A stretch of DNA of 32,953 bases from Acidimicrobium sp. BACL17 MAG-120823-bin42 (GTDB lineage Bacteria; Actinomycetota; Acidimicrobiia; Acidimicrobiales; Ilumatobacteraceae): assembly GCA_001438985.1 (NCBI GenBank), contig LIAZ01000001.1, positions 1 to 32,953 on the forward strand, in the 5' to 3' direction. Below are positions 16,451 through 23,944 of the stretch, piece by piece. The notes under the pieces were generated by a model. That model was given only the letters and a program-made list of their open reading frames with translations, did not search any database and had not been told where the DNA came from. How positions within the stretch are numbered: position 1 is the first letter of the stretch; each line of letters starts with the position of its first letter. Both the position numbers and the translations under genes were made by a program.

Positions 16451-17444
16451 CAAGGGCCATCTCTTCCTTGCTTCCAAACACACCTTGCGGACGGAAGGTC
16501 ATGAGCAGCATCAAACCGAGCCCAATCAACATGTAGTTAACGGGACCTACCTGTGATTTCTGAATCAGGCCAAAACCGAATACTTCAAAGGGCTGGTTCT
16601 TTGTTAGTTCGCGAAGGAAATTGTCACTGAACACGTACAAGGCCCAAAACATCATTGGTCCCACCACTGAGCCTCGAACCTTTGCAACTCCACCTAGAAC
16701 CAAAGCCGTCAAAATATAAAACGTGACGTCACGGCTGTAGTTATCAGGCTGGACAGATCCGCGATCGAGGGCAAAGATCATGCCTGAAAACATACCGATT
16801 GCGCCACCAATAATCAGCGATTGCATCTTGTACGAATACACGTTTTTGCCAAGACTGCGAACTGCATCTTCATCTTCTCTGATTGCTTTTACTACTCTGC
16901 CCCACGGACTCTTCATCAACATAAAGACCAATAACGAGAACAGCGCAACGAGTGACCAACCGACGATGATCGTCCAAAAGGAATATCCGCTGTAGCGGAA
17001 TGGGCGAATGCCATATTGTGCCGCAGGGTTAAACGGACTGAGATCCCTAAAGGATCTACTGAAACCGTTGATTCCATCGGAGCCACCAAAATATTCTTTG
17101 AACCGAACCGATCTCACGACAAGACGCACTATCTCGGCCATCGCGATCGTCACGATTGCTAAATAGTCGGCCCGCAATCGAAGTGTTGGGATACCAACCA
17201 GCAATCCAAGTATGACGACAAACACCAGTCCAATCAGAATTCCCCACCACAAACCAACTCCAAAATATTGAGTGGTCATTCCAAGTCCATACGCACCACA
17301 GGCCATAAATGCTGCTTGGCCAAAATTGAGCAGGCCGGTGTAGCCAAATTGCACGTTGAGTCCAATGGCAGCAAGGGCGAAATACGCAGCGTCAATTCCG
17401 AACAATGCAGCGACAGTATTTTCGAGAATTTTGATGATGTCCAT
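16440..17444 (-). CDS. livM: Branched-chain amino acid-type ABC transporter permease LivM
   Basis: 334 residues with about eight to nine hydrophobic helices. The conserved LivM stretch is NVQFGYTGLLNFGQAAFMACG (about 29-49). SPWGRVVKAIREDEDAVRSLGKN is the cytoplasmic coupling loop that contacts the ATPases, and MTFRPQGVFG is the typical C-terminal motif. It forms the membrane channel with LivH. It starts 3 nt after the livH stop. Nothing is odd about its length. Confidence 0.93.
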   Translation of the reverse strand: MDIIKILENTVAALFGIDAAYFALAAIGLNVQFGYTGLLNFGQAAFMACGAYGLGMTTQYFGVGLWWGILIGLVFVVILGLLVGIPTLRLRADYLAIVTIAMAEIVRLVVRSVRFKEYFGGSDGINGFSRSFRDLSPFNPAAQYGIRPFRYSGYSFWTIIVGWSLVALFSLLVFMLMKSPWGRVVKAIREDEDAVRSLGKNVYSYKMQSLIIGGAIGMFSGMIFALDRGSVQPDNYSRDVTFYILTALVLGGVAKVRGSVVGPMMFWALYVFSDNFLRELTKNQPFEVFGFGLIQKSQVGPVNYMLIGLGLMLLMTFRPQGVFGSKEEMALDGR

Positions 17445-17447
17445 TGA

Positions 17448-18806
17448 TCAACCAATCCTCTGTTTGCGGCCAAGAATGCCTTGCGGCCGAACCACAAGCA
17501 CAATGATCAGAATAAGTAAAGCAGGGGCATTCTTCAGTTCGGCCGGTACCACCAAGGATGCGAGTTCGACAAGTACGCCCACAAAAAAACCGCCGATCAG
17601 TGCTCCATATGCAGACCCGAGTCCACCGAGTGTGATGCCTGCAAACATCAAAAAGATCAGCCTAGATCCCATCTCAAATCCGACTTGTTCATCAAGTCCG
17701 CGAAACAATCCTCCCATGGCAGCGAGGGCGCCTCCCGCAAACCACACAATGCGGATGATCTTCTGCGTATCAATACCCGTGCTCGATGCGAGGTCAGGAT
17801 TATCTGATACCGCACGAATTGCTTTACCCGTGCGGGATCTTTGCAAGTACAAGGCAACGAGCACCAAAACGATAAGCGAGATGATCGCCGTTGTTAAATC
17901 ACGCATCGTGATGCTTACCGGCCCGAACCTTTTAGCTACTTGCAAACTAAAGTCATCAAGTGGTCTAGTTCGACCTCCGAACTGATACAGGTACATGTTT
18001 CTCAACATGATCGACAAGCCAACTGATACGACCAACTGCGAGATCAATCCGATACCACGCTTACGCAATTTGGCAAAAATGATGGCATTCATCGCAAGCC
18101 CCAACACCCCACCTAGGGCGATCACCAAAGGTGCAGCGATCAATAACGGAACACCCAGCAAAACGTTAAACCAAAAGGCAATTAATCCACCAAATGTCAC
18201 CATTTCGCCGTGGGCAAAATTTGTCAAACCTGTTGTGCCAAAGATCAGTGAAAGGCCAACTGAACTAATCGCGATGATCAGCCCCAAACGGACTCCATCA
18301 ACCAGTCGCTGGGCTAGTCGATCAACAAGTGGCGCACCTGTTGCTGTGCTGGAACCCGCAAAGAATGTGACCCGCTTTGAATTAGTGGTAAACGAATCTT
18401 TCTCAATCGTTGCTTGTGTCTTACTCTCATCAATCAATGTCACATCATCTGGCAATGTAGAGACATCAATCGTCACAACATAAGAGTCCTTGGATGGCAC
18501 GGAGATGGTGACTGTTCCGCTCGAGTCCGTGACACCTTCCCCGACCATGCTCCCAGTCGATGTTGTGATGGCTATCGACACTCCGGACACGGGGTTTTTT
18601 GTCGCCACACCATCATCAATGGTCTGATTTTGCACTGAGGCCACGATAGAAAGCCCGGACTCTTCAGCTTGAGCCGCTGAAGAAAAGGCAAACACAGATG
18701 CAGCGACAATGGCAAAGGCCTTACACAATGCAATCCAGTTCGTACGAGCTGTGGCTGTTTTGATCACTTGGTCCCCAATTATGCGATTCGTACTAGTCAA
18801 GCACAT
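17448..18806 (-). CDS. livH: Branched-chain amino acid-type ABC transporter permease LivH with N-terminal extracytoplasmic domain
   Basis: 452 residues against about 290-300 for ordinary LivH. The permease proper starts at about residue 160 (TTGLTNFAHGEMVTFGG; the EAA-type loop GKAIRAVSDNPDLASSTGID; LVVRPQGILG at the end). Before it come a signal-like helix (about 26-45, ending AAQA) and ~100 residues of beta-rich, threonine/serine-rich sequence (PVSGVSIAITTSTG; GTVTISVPSKDSYVVTID) like Ig-like or carboxypeptidase-regulatory modules. That domain should face outside. UrtB-type urea permeases also carry N-terminal extensions, so this could be a non-leucine substrate system. ATG at 18806 overlaps ctaA by 14 nt; GTG at codon 14 is an alternative. 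Confidence 0.88.
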   Translation of the reverse strand: MCLTSTNRIIGDQVIKTATARTNWIALCKAFAIVAASVFAFSSAAQAEESGLSIVASVQNQTIDDGVATKNPVSGVSIAITTSTGSMVGEGVTDSSGTVTISVPSKDSYVVTIDVSTLPDDVTLIDESKTQATIEKDSFTTNSKRVTFFAGSSTATGAPLVDRLAQRLVDGVRLGLIIAISSVGLSLIFGTTGLTNFAHGEMVTFGGLIAFWFNVLLGVPLLIAAPLVIALGGVLGLAMNAIIFAKLRKRGIGLISQLVVSVGLSIMLRNMYLYQFGGRTRPLDDFSLQVAKRFGPVSITMRDLTTAIISLIVLVLVALYLQRSRTGKAIRAVSDNPDLASSTGIDTQKIIRIVWFAGGALAAMGGLFRGLDEQVGFEMGSRLIFLMFAGITLGGLGSAYGALIGGFFVGVLVELASLVVPAELKNAPALLILIIVLVVRPQGILGRKQRIG

Positions 18807-19677
18807 TGAGCCTTGTAGTGGGAAGAAAAACTGCCAAAACAGCCAACCACACCATTACTGATCCCGCGATATGAATCGCTACAAGATGGGCAGGAACGCC
18901 AGCAAAGTATTGCACGTAGCCAATAAATCCTTGAGATACCAAAGAAAATAGAAGAAATTGAATGCGGGCTCCCTCAGTGCCCCATCGCTCGACAGATCGT
19001 CGAGCGCGGATCGCTAACAACACTGAAATCGCAACGGTGATCCACACCGCAATCGAATGCAACTGCGTAGCAAACCGAACAGATATATCGAGTCGCGTGA
19101 CAGCCTCTGAGCCCGAATGTGGACCGCTACCCGTCACCACCGTTCCCAGAACAACGCTGATCATCGCTGAGCTAAAAAGCGCCTTTTTCAGTGCAACATC
19201 CTGTCGGTCAATAGGCGGTACTCCACTAGACAGGGTTCTGGTCCGATTGAGCAACACAACGGCTGCAGTTACCAACATAAATGACACCAAAAAGTGGACC
19301 ATATTGGTCCAAGGATTAAGACCCGTCAGTACGACATAGGCACCAATAATTACCTGCGCGATAACCCCAATGACCAAGAGGATCGCATTATTGGTGATCT
19401 TCCTCACTGGTTTTGCTAACAGTAAAGACAAGGCAACAGCACCAGCTACCGACAATGCAACAACGCCAGTGAACAGACGATTGATCTGCTCAATTGCTGC
19501 GTGACCACTGGAAACATCGATGAAACGAGTGTTGTTGCAATTGGGCCAATCCGAACAGCCAAGCCCCGAACCTGTAAGGCGAACGAGTGACCCTGAAATG
19601 ATGATCACAATAAGAGCACCTAGGGCCAACCATACGGCCCGTTCATAGGCATTCACGGATACCTGGGGCCTGCGCAC
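18793..19677 (-). CDS. ctaA: Heme A synthase
   Basis: 294 residues with about eight membrane helices in the COX15/CtaA pattern. It converts heme O to heme A for the aa3-type cytochrome oxidase. SGSLVRLTGSGLGCSDWPNC (about 28-47) is the family opening, and the paired cysteines of the first external loop are at about C41 and C47. Haem-ligand histidines are seen in NMVHFLV, TQLHSIAVW and VAIHIAG. The fourth position reads EQINR rather than ExxHR, a change I recall as usual in actinobacterial proteins. GTG at 19677 has TACTCT exactly 6 nt upstream. It heads, and overlaps, the liv transporter genes, an unusual partner. Confidence 0.93.
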   Translation of the reverse strand: MRRPQVSVNAYERAVWLALGALIVIIISGSLVRLTGSGLGCSDWPNCNNTRFIDVSSGHAAIEQINRLFTGVVALSVAGAVALSLLLAKPVRKITNNAILLVIGVIAQVIIGAYVVLTGLNPWTNMVHFLVSFMLVTAAVVLLNRTRTLSSGVPPIDRQDVALKKALFSSAMISVVLGTVVTGSGPHSGSEAVTRLDISVRFATQLHSIAVWITVAISVLLAIRARRSVERWGTEGARIQFLLFSLVSQGFIGYVQYFAGVPAHLVAIHIAGSVMVWLAVLAVFLPTTRLNVLD

Positions 19678-19683
19678 ATCCGC

Positions 19684-19689
19684 AGAGTA
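19684..19689 (-). promoter_or_regulatory. -10 box, leaderless type, for ctaA and possibly livHMGF
   Basis: TACTCT, then GCGGAT, then GTG at 19677 on the minus strand. As ctaA overlaps livH, this could drive the whole transporter run. Confidence 0.42.
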
Positions 19690-19776
19690 GCCCTCAATCC
19701 AAGGAATTCACCGTCGTATCTCAACACTTCAGGTGGTCAAATAGGACTGAAATCACCATTTACTCACTCTTAGTGG

Positions 19777-19803
19777 TTGCAACAACATTATTAGTGAAAT
19801 AAT
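19777..19803 (+). promoter_or_regulatory. Possible promoter of the M23 gene
   Basis: TTGCAA (19777-19782) and AATAAT (19798-19803) resemble -35 and -10 boxes, but the 15-bp spacing is short. AATAAT is also one arm of a small dyad with ATTATT at 19787-19792. This lies in the 191-bp gap between ctaA and the M23 gene, which holds no gene that I can see. Confidence 0.25.
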
Positions 19804-19817
19804 CCTCAAGTTTTCCC

Positions 19818-19855
19818 TTCTGGAACCGATCCCTAATGCGGATCTCACACCAGAA
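19818..19855 (+). ncRNA. Structured 5' leader hairpin before the M23 gene
   Basis: An outer stem TTCTGG (19818-19823) / CCAGAA (19850-19855) encloses an inner stem GATCC (19828-19832) / GGATC (19840-19844) with loop CTAATGC. It ends 13 nt before the ATG, just upstream of the Shine-Dalgarno AGGGA. It may control translation or stability. No known riboswitch class was recognised. Confidence 0.35.
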
Positions 19856-19868
19856 AGTCAGGGAAATC

Positions 19869-21188
19869 ATGAACACATCAGTAATTCGCAAAGCAGTTGT
19901 CGGATTGTCGCTTTCCGTTATCGGATCGATGAGCATGTCAACGTTGACAGTTACAGCGGCGGATGCACAAGTTGTCAGTGCAAAGCCACTTGCTCTTCCT
20001 CGCATGGGCGAATCAGGACCAGAGGTCATTCGACTTCAACAGGCAATTGTGGCTCGTGGTTTCACAATCAAAGGTGGCATCGATGGCTCATTTGGAGCTT
20101 CAACTCGATCGGCCTTGAGGTCATTACAGAAGGTCGCTGGATTTAGGGCAACGGGGAATCTTGACTCCCGCACCGCGAAATTTCTTGGTCTTGTAGATGT
20201 GACACCCCTATCGAAGAATTCACTTCCGACTATTGGAGCATCTGGTGATGCCGTGTGGTCGATACAACAAGCGTTGATTAATAGTGGCGTAACTGTGAAG
20301 GGTGGTGCCGATGGCAAGTTTGGACTTGCAACATCAATCGCAATTGGCCGATTTCAAAGTGCTCGAGGTTTGAGAGTTACGAAATCTGTCGACGAAGCAA
20401 CCGCAATCGCATTGGGCCTTCTCGCAGCGCCTGCACCAAAGGCATCTGCCACGAAAACCGTTGTCGCTGCAGGCGTAGTTGCGCCAGTAGCAACACCTGT
20501 TGCAGCAGCGGCCAGTATCACCATTGACTCCTTGCCGGTACGTGGCCAGACGAGTGAAGCTGTTCGTACCGTGCAACATGCATTGTTGGCAGCGGGCATA
20601 GAAGTCAAGGGTGGCGCAGATGCTGTGTTTGGCGTTGCCACTTCGGTAGCAATAGGAAAATTCCAATCAGTGAAGGGACTTAACGTCACCACGGCACTCG
20701 ATGCAAACACTGCTGCAGCACTTGGACTCATCCCAACACTTGCAGAGTTAGGCCTTCCAACGCTTCAGGCTTTCCCGATGCAAGGCCGTTGTTCTTTCTC
20801 TGATTCATGGCACGCTCCGCGAGGAAGTGGACGTGTCCATGAAGGGGTAGACATCGTTGGTGCTCGCGGCCTGGCAATCTATGCGGTGGTTGACGGAATC
20901 ATCACACGAATGTTGTCGGGCGGAGCATTGAGTGGAAACTCAATTCGCCTTACCGCACCAGATGGAACGTACTTTTTCTACGCTCACCTTGATGGCTTTG
21001 CAGCAGGCTTGGCTGTAGGTCAGACCGTGCGTGCTGGCCAAGTTATTGGATACAACGGTTCGACTGGAACGTCAACGCCCCATGTCCACTTTGAAGTACA
21101 CCCCCAGGGTGGGGCCGCTGTCAACCCTTACCCACTCGTGAAGGCAGTCGACGCATGCAACAACACGAGCATTCCTGCTCAGCCGTAA
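19869..21188 (+). CDS. Secreted M23 peptidase with three peptidoglycan-binding modules
   Basis: About 439 residues from ATG at 19869, supported by Shine-Dalgarno AGGGA at 6 nt; an upstream ATG at 19836 lies inside the leader hairpin. The signal peptide (about 1-34) ends near TAADAQ. Three PG_binding_1 modules follow (about 45-103, 115-175, 218-285), each with an LQQA/IQQA/VQHA start, the motif KGGxDxxFG and FQSxxGL. An alanine-rich linker separates modules two and three. The M23 domain (about 305-430) has HEGVD and HVHFE, the zinc ligands, so it is probably an active endopeptidase or an EnvC-like activator acting on the wall. Confidence 0.92.
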   Translation: MNTSVIRKAVVGLSLSVIGSMSMSTLTVTAADAQVVSAKPLALPRMGESGPEVIRLQQAIVARGFTIKGGIDGSFGASTRSALRSLQKVAGFRATGNLDSRTAKFLGLVDVTPLSKNSLPTIGASGDAVWSIQQALINSGVTVKGGADGKFGLATSIAIGRFQSARGLRVTKSVDEATAIALGLLAAPAPKASATKTVVAAGVVAPVATPVAAAASITIDSLPVRGQTSEAVRTVQHALLAAGIEVKGGADAVFGVATSVAIGKFQSVKGLNVTTALDANTAAALGLIPTLAELGLPTLQAFPMQGRCSFSDSWHAPRGSGRVHEGVDIVGARGLAIYAVVDGIITRMLSGGALSGNSIRLTAPDGTYFFYAHLDGFAAGLAVGQTVRAGQVIGYNGSTGTSTPHVHFEVHPQGGAAVNPYPLVKAVDACNNTSIPAQP

Positions 21189-21203
21189 AGCTCTGATTCT
21201 GTA

Positions 21204-21251
21204 GTGATTCGGATCAATGACGATGTGAGAACCATCATTGGTCCGGATCAC
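21204..21251. terminator. Long hairpin between convergent genes
   Basis: Fifteen base pairs (two G-T wobbles) join 21204-21218 with 21237-21251. After a GAC bulge, GATG/CATC (21222-21225 with 21233-21236) closes a 7-nt loop. It nearly fills the 69-bp gap between two stop codons. No T-tract follows on either strand, so it is a possible factor-dependent terminator or 3'-end protector rather than a classic intrinsic terminator. Confidence 0.5.
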
Positions 21252-21257
21252 CACACA

Positions 21258-21935
21258 CTAACGAGTGCGATCTTCCGCTGGAAGGTGGTCTACATCGCTT
21301 AGCCGCTCAAGACTAAACGCGTAACCATCTCCCAATTTGATGGTTTTTAATGTTGTTATCGAAGCATGGTTAATGATAAATCGTTCCCATTCCCAAGGGG
21401 TTGCCGGCAAACCAAGCAAATGGCAAATCAATACGCTATTCGTTCCCGCATGAGCGAAGAACACAAATTTCTCGCCTGGATTATCAATCTGCCAAACGGG
21501 CAAATCCGTGCCAATCCGACGAACGCCATTGCGTTCGAGAAAGTCTGTAGCGCCAATGTGAATTCGAGCGACAAAATCTCGCACGGATTCTCCGCCCTGC
21601 AAGCCATTCCAACGCTCGTGTGAGGGGTTGCTCATTTCTCTGCGATATGCCTTGATGGTTTCTTCTACTGGAGCACCGTGCCATGATGGCTCGCGAATTT
21701 CTTCCAGAAATGGTTCGATCTCGAGGGGCCTGTTATGCCGTGTCAGTGTCGGTAATGCTGTCAAATGCGTTCGCTGCAATGGTGACGCAAACACATGGTC
21801 GTAATCAAAGGTTTCCAATCGTCGTCCAAGTAATTCGGCTTGACGTAGTCCACGCTCCGTCAACGGCGGATTGACAACGCTTAGACCGTCCTTTACCCAT
21901 TCGGGTTCGGCATGTCTAATGAGAACTAATTCCAT
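21258..21935 (-). CDS. Histidine phosphatase (phosphoglycerate mutase-like) family protein
   Basis: 225 residues. LIRHAEPEW gives the RH motif with catalytic His8. LTERGLRQAELLGRRL and SPLQRTHLTA supply the next conserved arginine, EEIREP the acidic residue, and FAHAGTNSVLICHLLG the second histidine. The set fits an active phosphatase of the cofactor-dependent mutase superfamily. The substrate is not predictable; relatives hydrolyse phosphosugars, cobalamin intermediates or acyl-phosphates. The ATG lies 6 nt after TAGATT, whose TAG is the stop codon of the upstream lipoprotein gene. No signal peptide. Confidence 0.88.
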   Translation of the reverse strand: MELVLIRHAEPEWVKDGLSVVNPPLTERGLRQAELLGRRLETFDYDHVFASPLQRTHLTALPTLTRHNRPLEIEPFLEEIREPSWHGAPVEETIKAYRREMSNPSHERWNGLQGGESVRDFVARIHIGATDFLERNGVRRIGTDLPVWQIDNPGEKFVFFAHAGTNSVLICHLLGLPATPWEWERFIINHASITTLKTIKLGDGYAFSLERLSDVDHLPAEDRTR

Positions 21936-21941
21936 TGCAGC

Positions 21942-21947
21942 AATCTA
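21942..21947 (-). promoter_or_regulatory. -10 box for the histidine phosphatase gene, overlapping an upstream stop codon
   Basis: TAGATT, then GCTGCA, then ATG at 21935. The TAG of the box is the stop codon of the lipoprotein gene. Confidence 0.4.
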
Positions 21948-22688
21948 CTCCACTTCGATATTGCACAACGCGAATGCCTTCACAAGCGCTTCATCAAAAA
22001 CTTCATCTGACACCACTGCGCCGACCGCAAGATTCATCATTTCCGATCCCAGACATAGAGCCTGTTCAGAAGTGATTGCAATACCACGCTGCTCGGCAAG
22101 AAAATATGCATACGAACGCGTTGCAGTGTCTTCATTGTCAAATCCCGTGTTTAATTCTTCCTGTGGATCAACCACAAAAGAAGTGCCGGTTATTGGCATA
22201 TCGCTATCGGGCAGACCGTTAATACCGCTTTGCAAATTCACGCTGCATTGTTTAACGATGAAATCTCTCAGTGAACTTAATGCTTCTACATTGTCGTTGC
22301 GTGACAAGTTGGCGATGGACTGTTGCGCATTTGAATCGGTGTTGGCAATCGACCCATCCCAATAGACATTTTCGAGCGCCACGGCAAGTTCCAAATACGA
22401 ACGTTCAACTGTTTCTACATCTTGTCTAATTGTTGAAGGTGCGACATCAGTCATAACGGAAAGAGTGCCTGTTAGAACACCGATTGTGCTCTGCATCTGT
22501 CTCGGTGGCACTCTGCTGAGCGATTCGATCATCACCCCAGTGGCAACAAGTGACGATTCCAGCTCAGTTGTGTAACCGCACAGCGCATTGGTTTCTACTT
22601 GCTCACCGCAACCAAGTACTGCTGTAGCGGAAAGCCCAGGAATGACGAGAAACCTAAGAGTATGAGAAAAAGCTCGGCTTAGTTTCAA
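21945..22688 (-). CDS. Putative lipoprotein of unknown function
   Basis: About 247 residues from TTG at 22688. A Shine-Dalgarno GAGGAGGAG sits 6 nt upstream of this TTG; those bases would be codons of a longer frame, so the shorter start is clearly better. The signal (LSRAFSHTLRFLVIPGLSATAVLGC) ends with a lipobox, so the mature protein begins at the cysteine of CGEQ. The body is mostly helical and polar, with four more cysteines (ALCGY, KQCSV, ALCLG, ALCNI) that could pair as disulfides. No family is recognised. It is divergent from another membrane-anchored unknown. Confidence 0.72.
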   Translation of the reverse strand: MKLSRAFSHTLRFLVIPGLSATAVLGCGEQVETNALCGYTTELESSLVATGVMIESLSRVPPRQMQSTIGVLTGTLSVMTDVAPSTIRQDVETVERSYLELAVALENVYWDGSIANTDSNAQQSIANLSRNDNVEALSSLRDFIVKQCSVNLQSGINGLPDSDMPITGTSFVVDPQEELNTGFDNEDTATRSYAYFLAEQRGIAITSEQALCLGSEMMNLAVGAVVSDEVFDEALVKAFALCNIEVE

Positions 22689-22719
22689 TCGTGACTCCTC
22701 CTCGTACAAACTCTAGTTG

Positions 22720-22725
22720 TACGAT
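22720..22725 (+). promoter_or_regulatory. Possible -10 box for the membrane-anchored gene
   Basis: TACGAT lies 10 nt before the ATG at 22736. No Shine-Dalgarno sequence is present. The box is in the 47-bp region between two divergent envelope genes. Confidence 0.3.
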
Positions 22726-22735
22726 GATTCATCCC

Positions 22736-23275
22736 ATGGCCAATTCATCAACCGCACGTGCCAAGTCGCTCATTGCACGAACGACAATCGTGACAACGGT
22801 GTTTGCGCTGAGTGTGATGTGGATATACGCATTTGTTTTCGCGTCAAAAGAGTCAGTTAATAAAATCGCGGATCAGGCGTGGACTGCTCGGGCGGAAAGC
22901 ATTTGCCAAGAGGCGTTCCAACAGCGATTACTTCTGATTGATCTTCGTCAGATTTCAGATTCAGGACCAGATGCCCTTGCCCAACGCGCGGACATCGTCG
23001 ATAAAGCAACGGATTTATTAGAAAGCGCAATCGTCGAAATTGAAAAAGTTTCTCCGAACGACCCAAAAGGGCTGGCTATCGTTCCGCTGTGGATAAGCGA
23101 CTACAAGACACTCATATCTGATCGACGTGACTACTCAGCACTTTTGCGCACAGGAGACAATTCGCCGTTTGCAGAGTCAATGACCGAGGGTTTGCCTCTT
23201 AGCGAGAAAATATCAACATTCGCTGCAGACAATCGCATGCTTTCATGCAAAGCGCCCATCGATTTATCAATCTGA
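22736..23275 (+). CDS. Membrane-anchored protein of unknown function
   Basis: About 179 residues from ATG at 22736 (MANSSTARAKSL); ATG at 22724 or GTG at 22691 are possible but run toward the divergent gene. One N-terminal helix (TTIVTTVFALSVMWIYAFVFA, about 15-35) anchors a helical outer domain (AWTARAESICQEAFQQRLLLIDLR; DIVDKATDLLESAIVEIEKV) with cysteines in SICQ and LSCK that may pair. It resembles anchored conserved hypotheticals of Acidimicrobiia, but the function is unknown. Its 3' end overlaps the convergent acyltransferase by 9 nt. Confidence 0.7.
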   Translation: MANSSTARAKSLIARTTIVTTVFALSVMWIYAFVFASKESVNKIADQAWTARAESICQEAFQQRLLLIDLRQISDSGPDALAQRADIVDKATDLLESAIVEIEKVSPNDPKGLAIVPLWISDYKTLISDRRDYSALLRTGDNSPFAESMTEGLPLSEKISTFAADNRMLSCKAPIDLSI

Positions 23276-23914
23276 TACGAATTCGTTCTTCGGCAACCAG
23301 CCCTGACCTTCCGCATATTGTTTGATCACTCGCGCGGGTGATCCAACAGCAACACAATAATCTGGGATCACACCCGTGACCACGCTGTTTGCGCCAATAG
23401 CAACATGTTTTCCAATTTGTGCACCTGGCAATACAACGGCGCCAGCGCCGATCCACGAACCATCACCAATAGTGACCATTCGCTCTGGCTGAGTTTGTTG
23501 CGAAATTGGAACATCGATGCGTTCGTAACCGTGATTCTGATCGGTGATATAGACGTGATGACCAGTCCACACATCGTTACCAATATCAATTCCCAGATGA
23601 CCCACGATCCCACTACCTCGACCAATCAGGCAACGGTCGCCGATACGCACAACCGGATTGGTCACACATAATTGGCCTGGCATCATCCCTGCCGACAGCG
23701 CCACATTTTGGCCGATCATGGTGTCATCACCAATTTGGATGTACTGCTCGTTAAAAATCGTTGTTACGGGAAAGCAGATAATGCTGTTGTCTCCGAAACG
23801 TCCAAACCTCTTACCCCGTGCAGTATCTGGCCCAATCGAGCCGTGTAGACACAGCCAATTCCACGCACTCACCGCTATTTTCTCGCGCATCCGCTGAACT
23901 GACTTGGCAAGCAT
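23267..23914 (-). CDS. Hexapeptide-repeat (left-handed beta-helix) acyltransferase
   Basis: About 215 residues from ATG at 23914; the longer frame to 24010 would run into panB. After an N-terminal helix come hexapeptide repeats (IGDDTMIGQNVALS; IGDRCLIGRGSGIVG; IGNDVWTGHHVYI; IGDGSWIGAGAVVLPGAQIG; IGANSVVTG). TDQNHGYE supplies the probable catalytic histidine, and the ending VAVGSPARVIK is typical of maltose/galactoside O-acetyltransferase relatives. It probably acetylates a cell-surface sugar, but the acceptor is unknown. TAGATT lies 7 nt before the ATG. Confidence 0.88.
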   Translation of the reverse strand: MLAKSVQRMREKIAVSAWNWLCLHGSIGPDTARGKRFGRFGDNSIICFPVTTIFNEQYIQIGDDTMIGQNVALSAGMMPGQLCVTNPVVRIGDRCLIGRGSGIVGHLGIDIGNDVWTGHHVYITDQNHGYERIDVPISQQTQPERMVTIGDGSWIGAGAVVLPGAQIGKHVAIGANSVVTGVIPDYCVAVGSPARVIKQYAEGQGWLPKNEFVSD

Positions 23915-23921
23915 GTCTACG

Positions 23922-23927
23922 AATCTA
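23922..23927 (-). promoter_or_regulatory. -10 box for the hexapeptide acyltransferase gene
   Basis: TAGATT, then seven bases, then ATG at 23914 on the minus strand. It sits 5 bp from the oppositely oriented panB box. Confidence 0.38.
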
Positions 23928-23932
23928 ATCTG

Positions 23933-23938
23933 TAGCCT
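23933..23938 (+). promoter_or_regulatory. -10 box, leaderless type, for panB
   Basis: TAGCCT, then GAAAAC, then ATG at 23945. The whole divergent control region is only 30 bp. Confidence 0.38.
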
Positions 23939-23944
23939 GAAAAC

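Noticed and set aside
18793..19677. Missing haem-ligand histidine in CtaA (EQINR instead of ExxHR)
   Set aside because: As I recall, actinobacterial heme A synthases commonly carry asparagine there; the other ligands are present, so it is not called defective.
19818..19868. Known riboswitch (for example the c-di-AMP ydaO class) before the M23 gene
   Set aside because: The leader is short and the conserved ydaO core motifs are not seen.
20030..20720. Direct DNA repeats or a mobile element in the M23 gene
   Set aside because: The similarity comes from three homologous peptidoglycan-binding modules in the protein, not from an inserted repeat.
20354..20731. 125-residue antisense frame opposite the peptidoglycan-binding modules
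   Set aside because: It lies fully within the M23 gene, has an alanine/threonine-rich shadow composition and no ribosome site.
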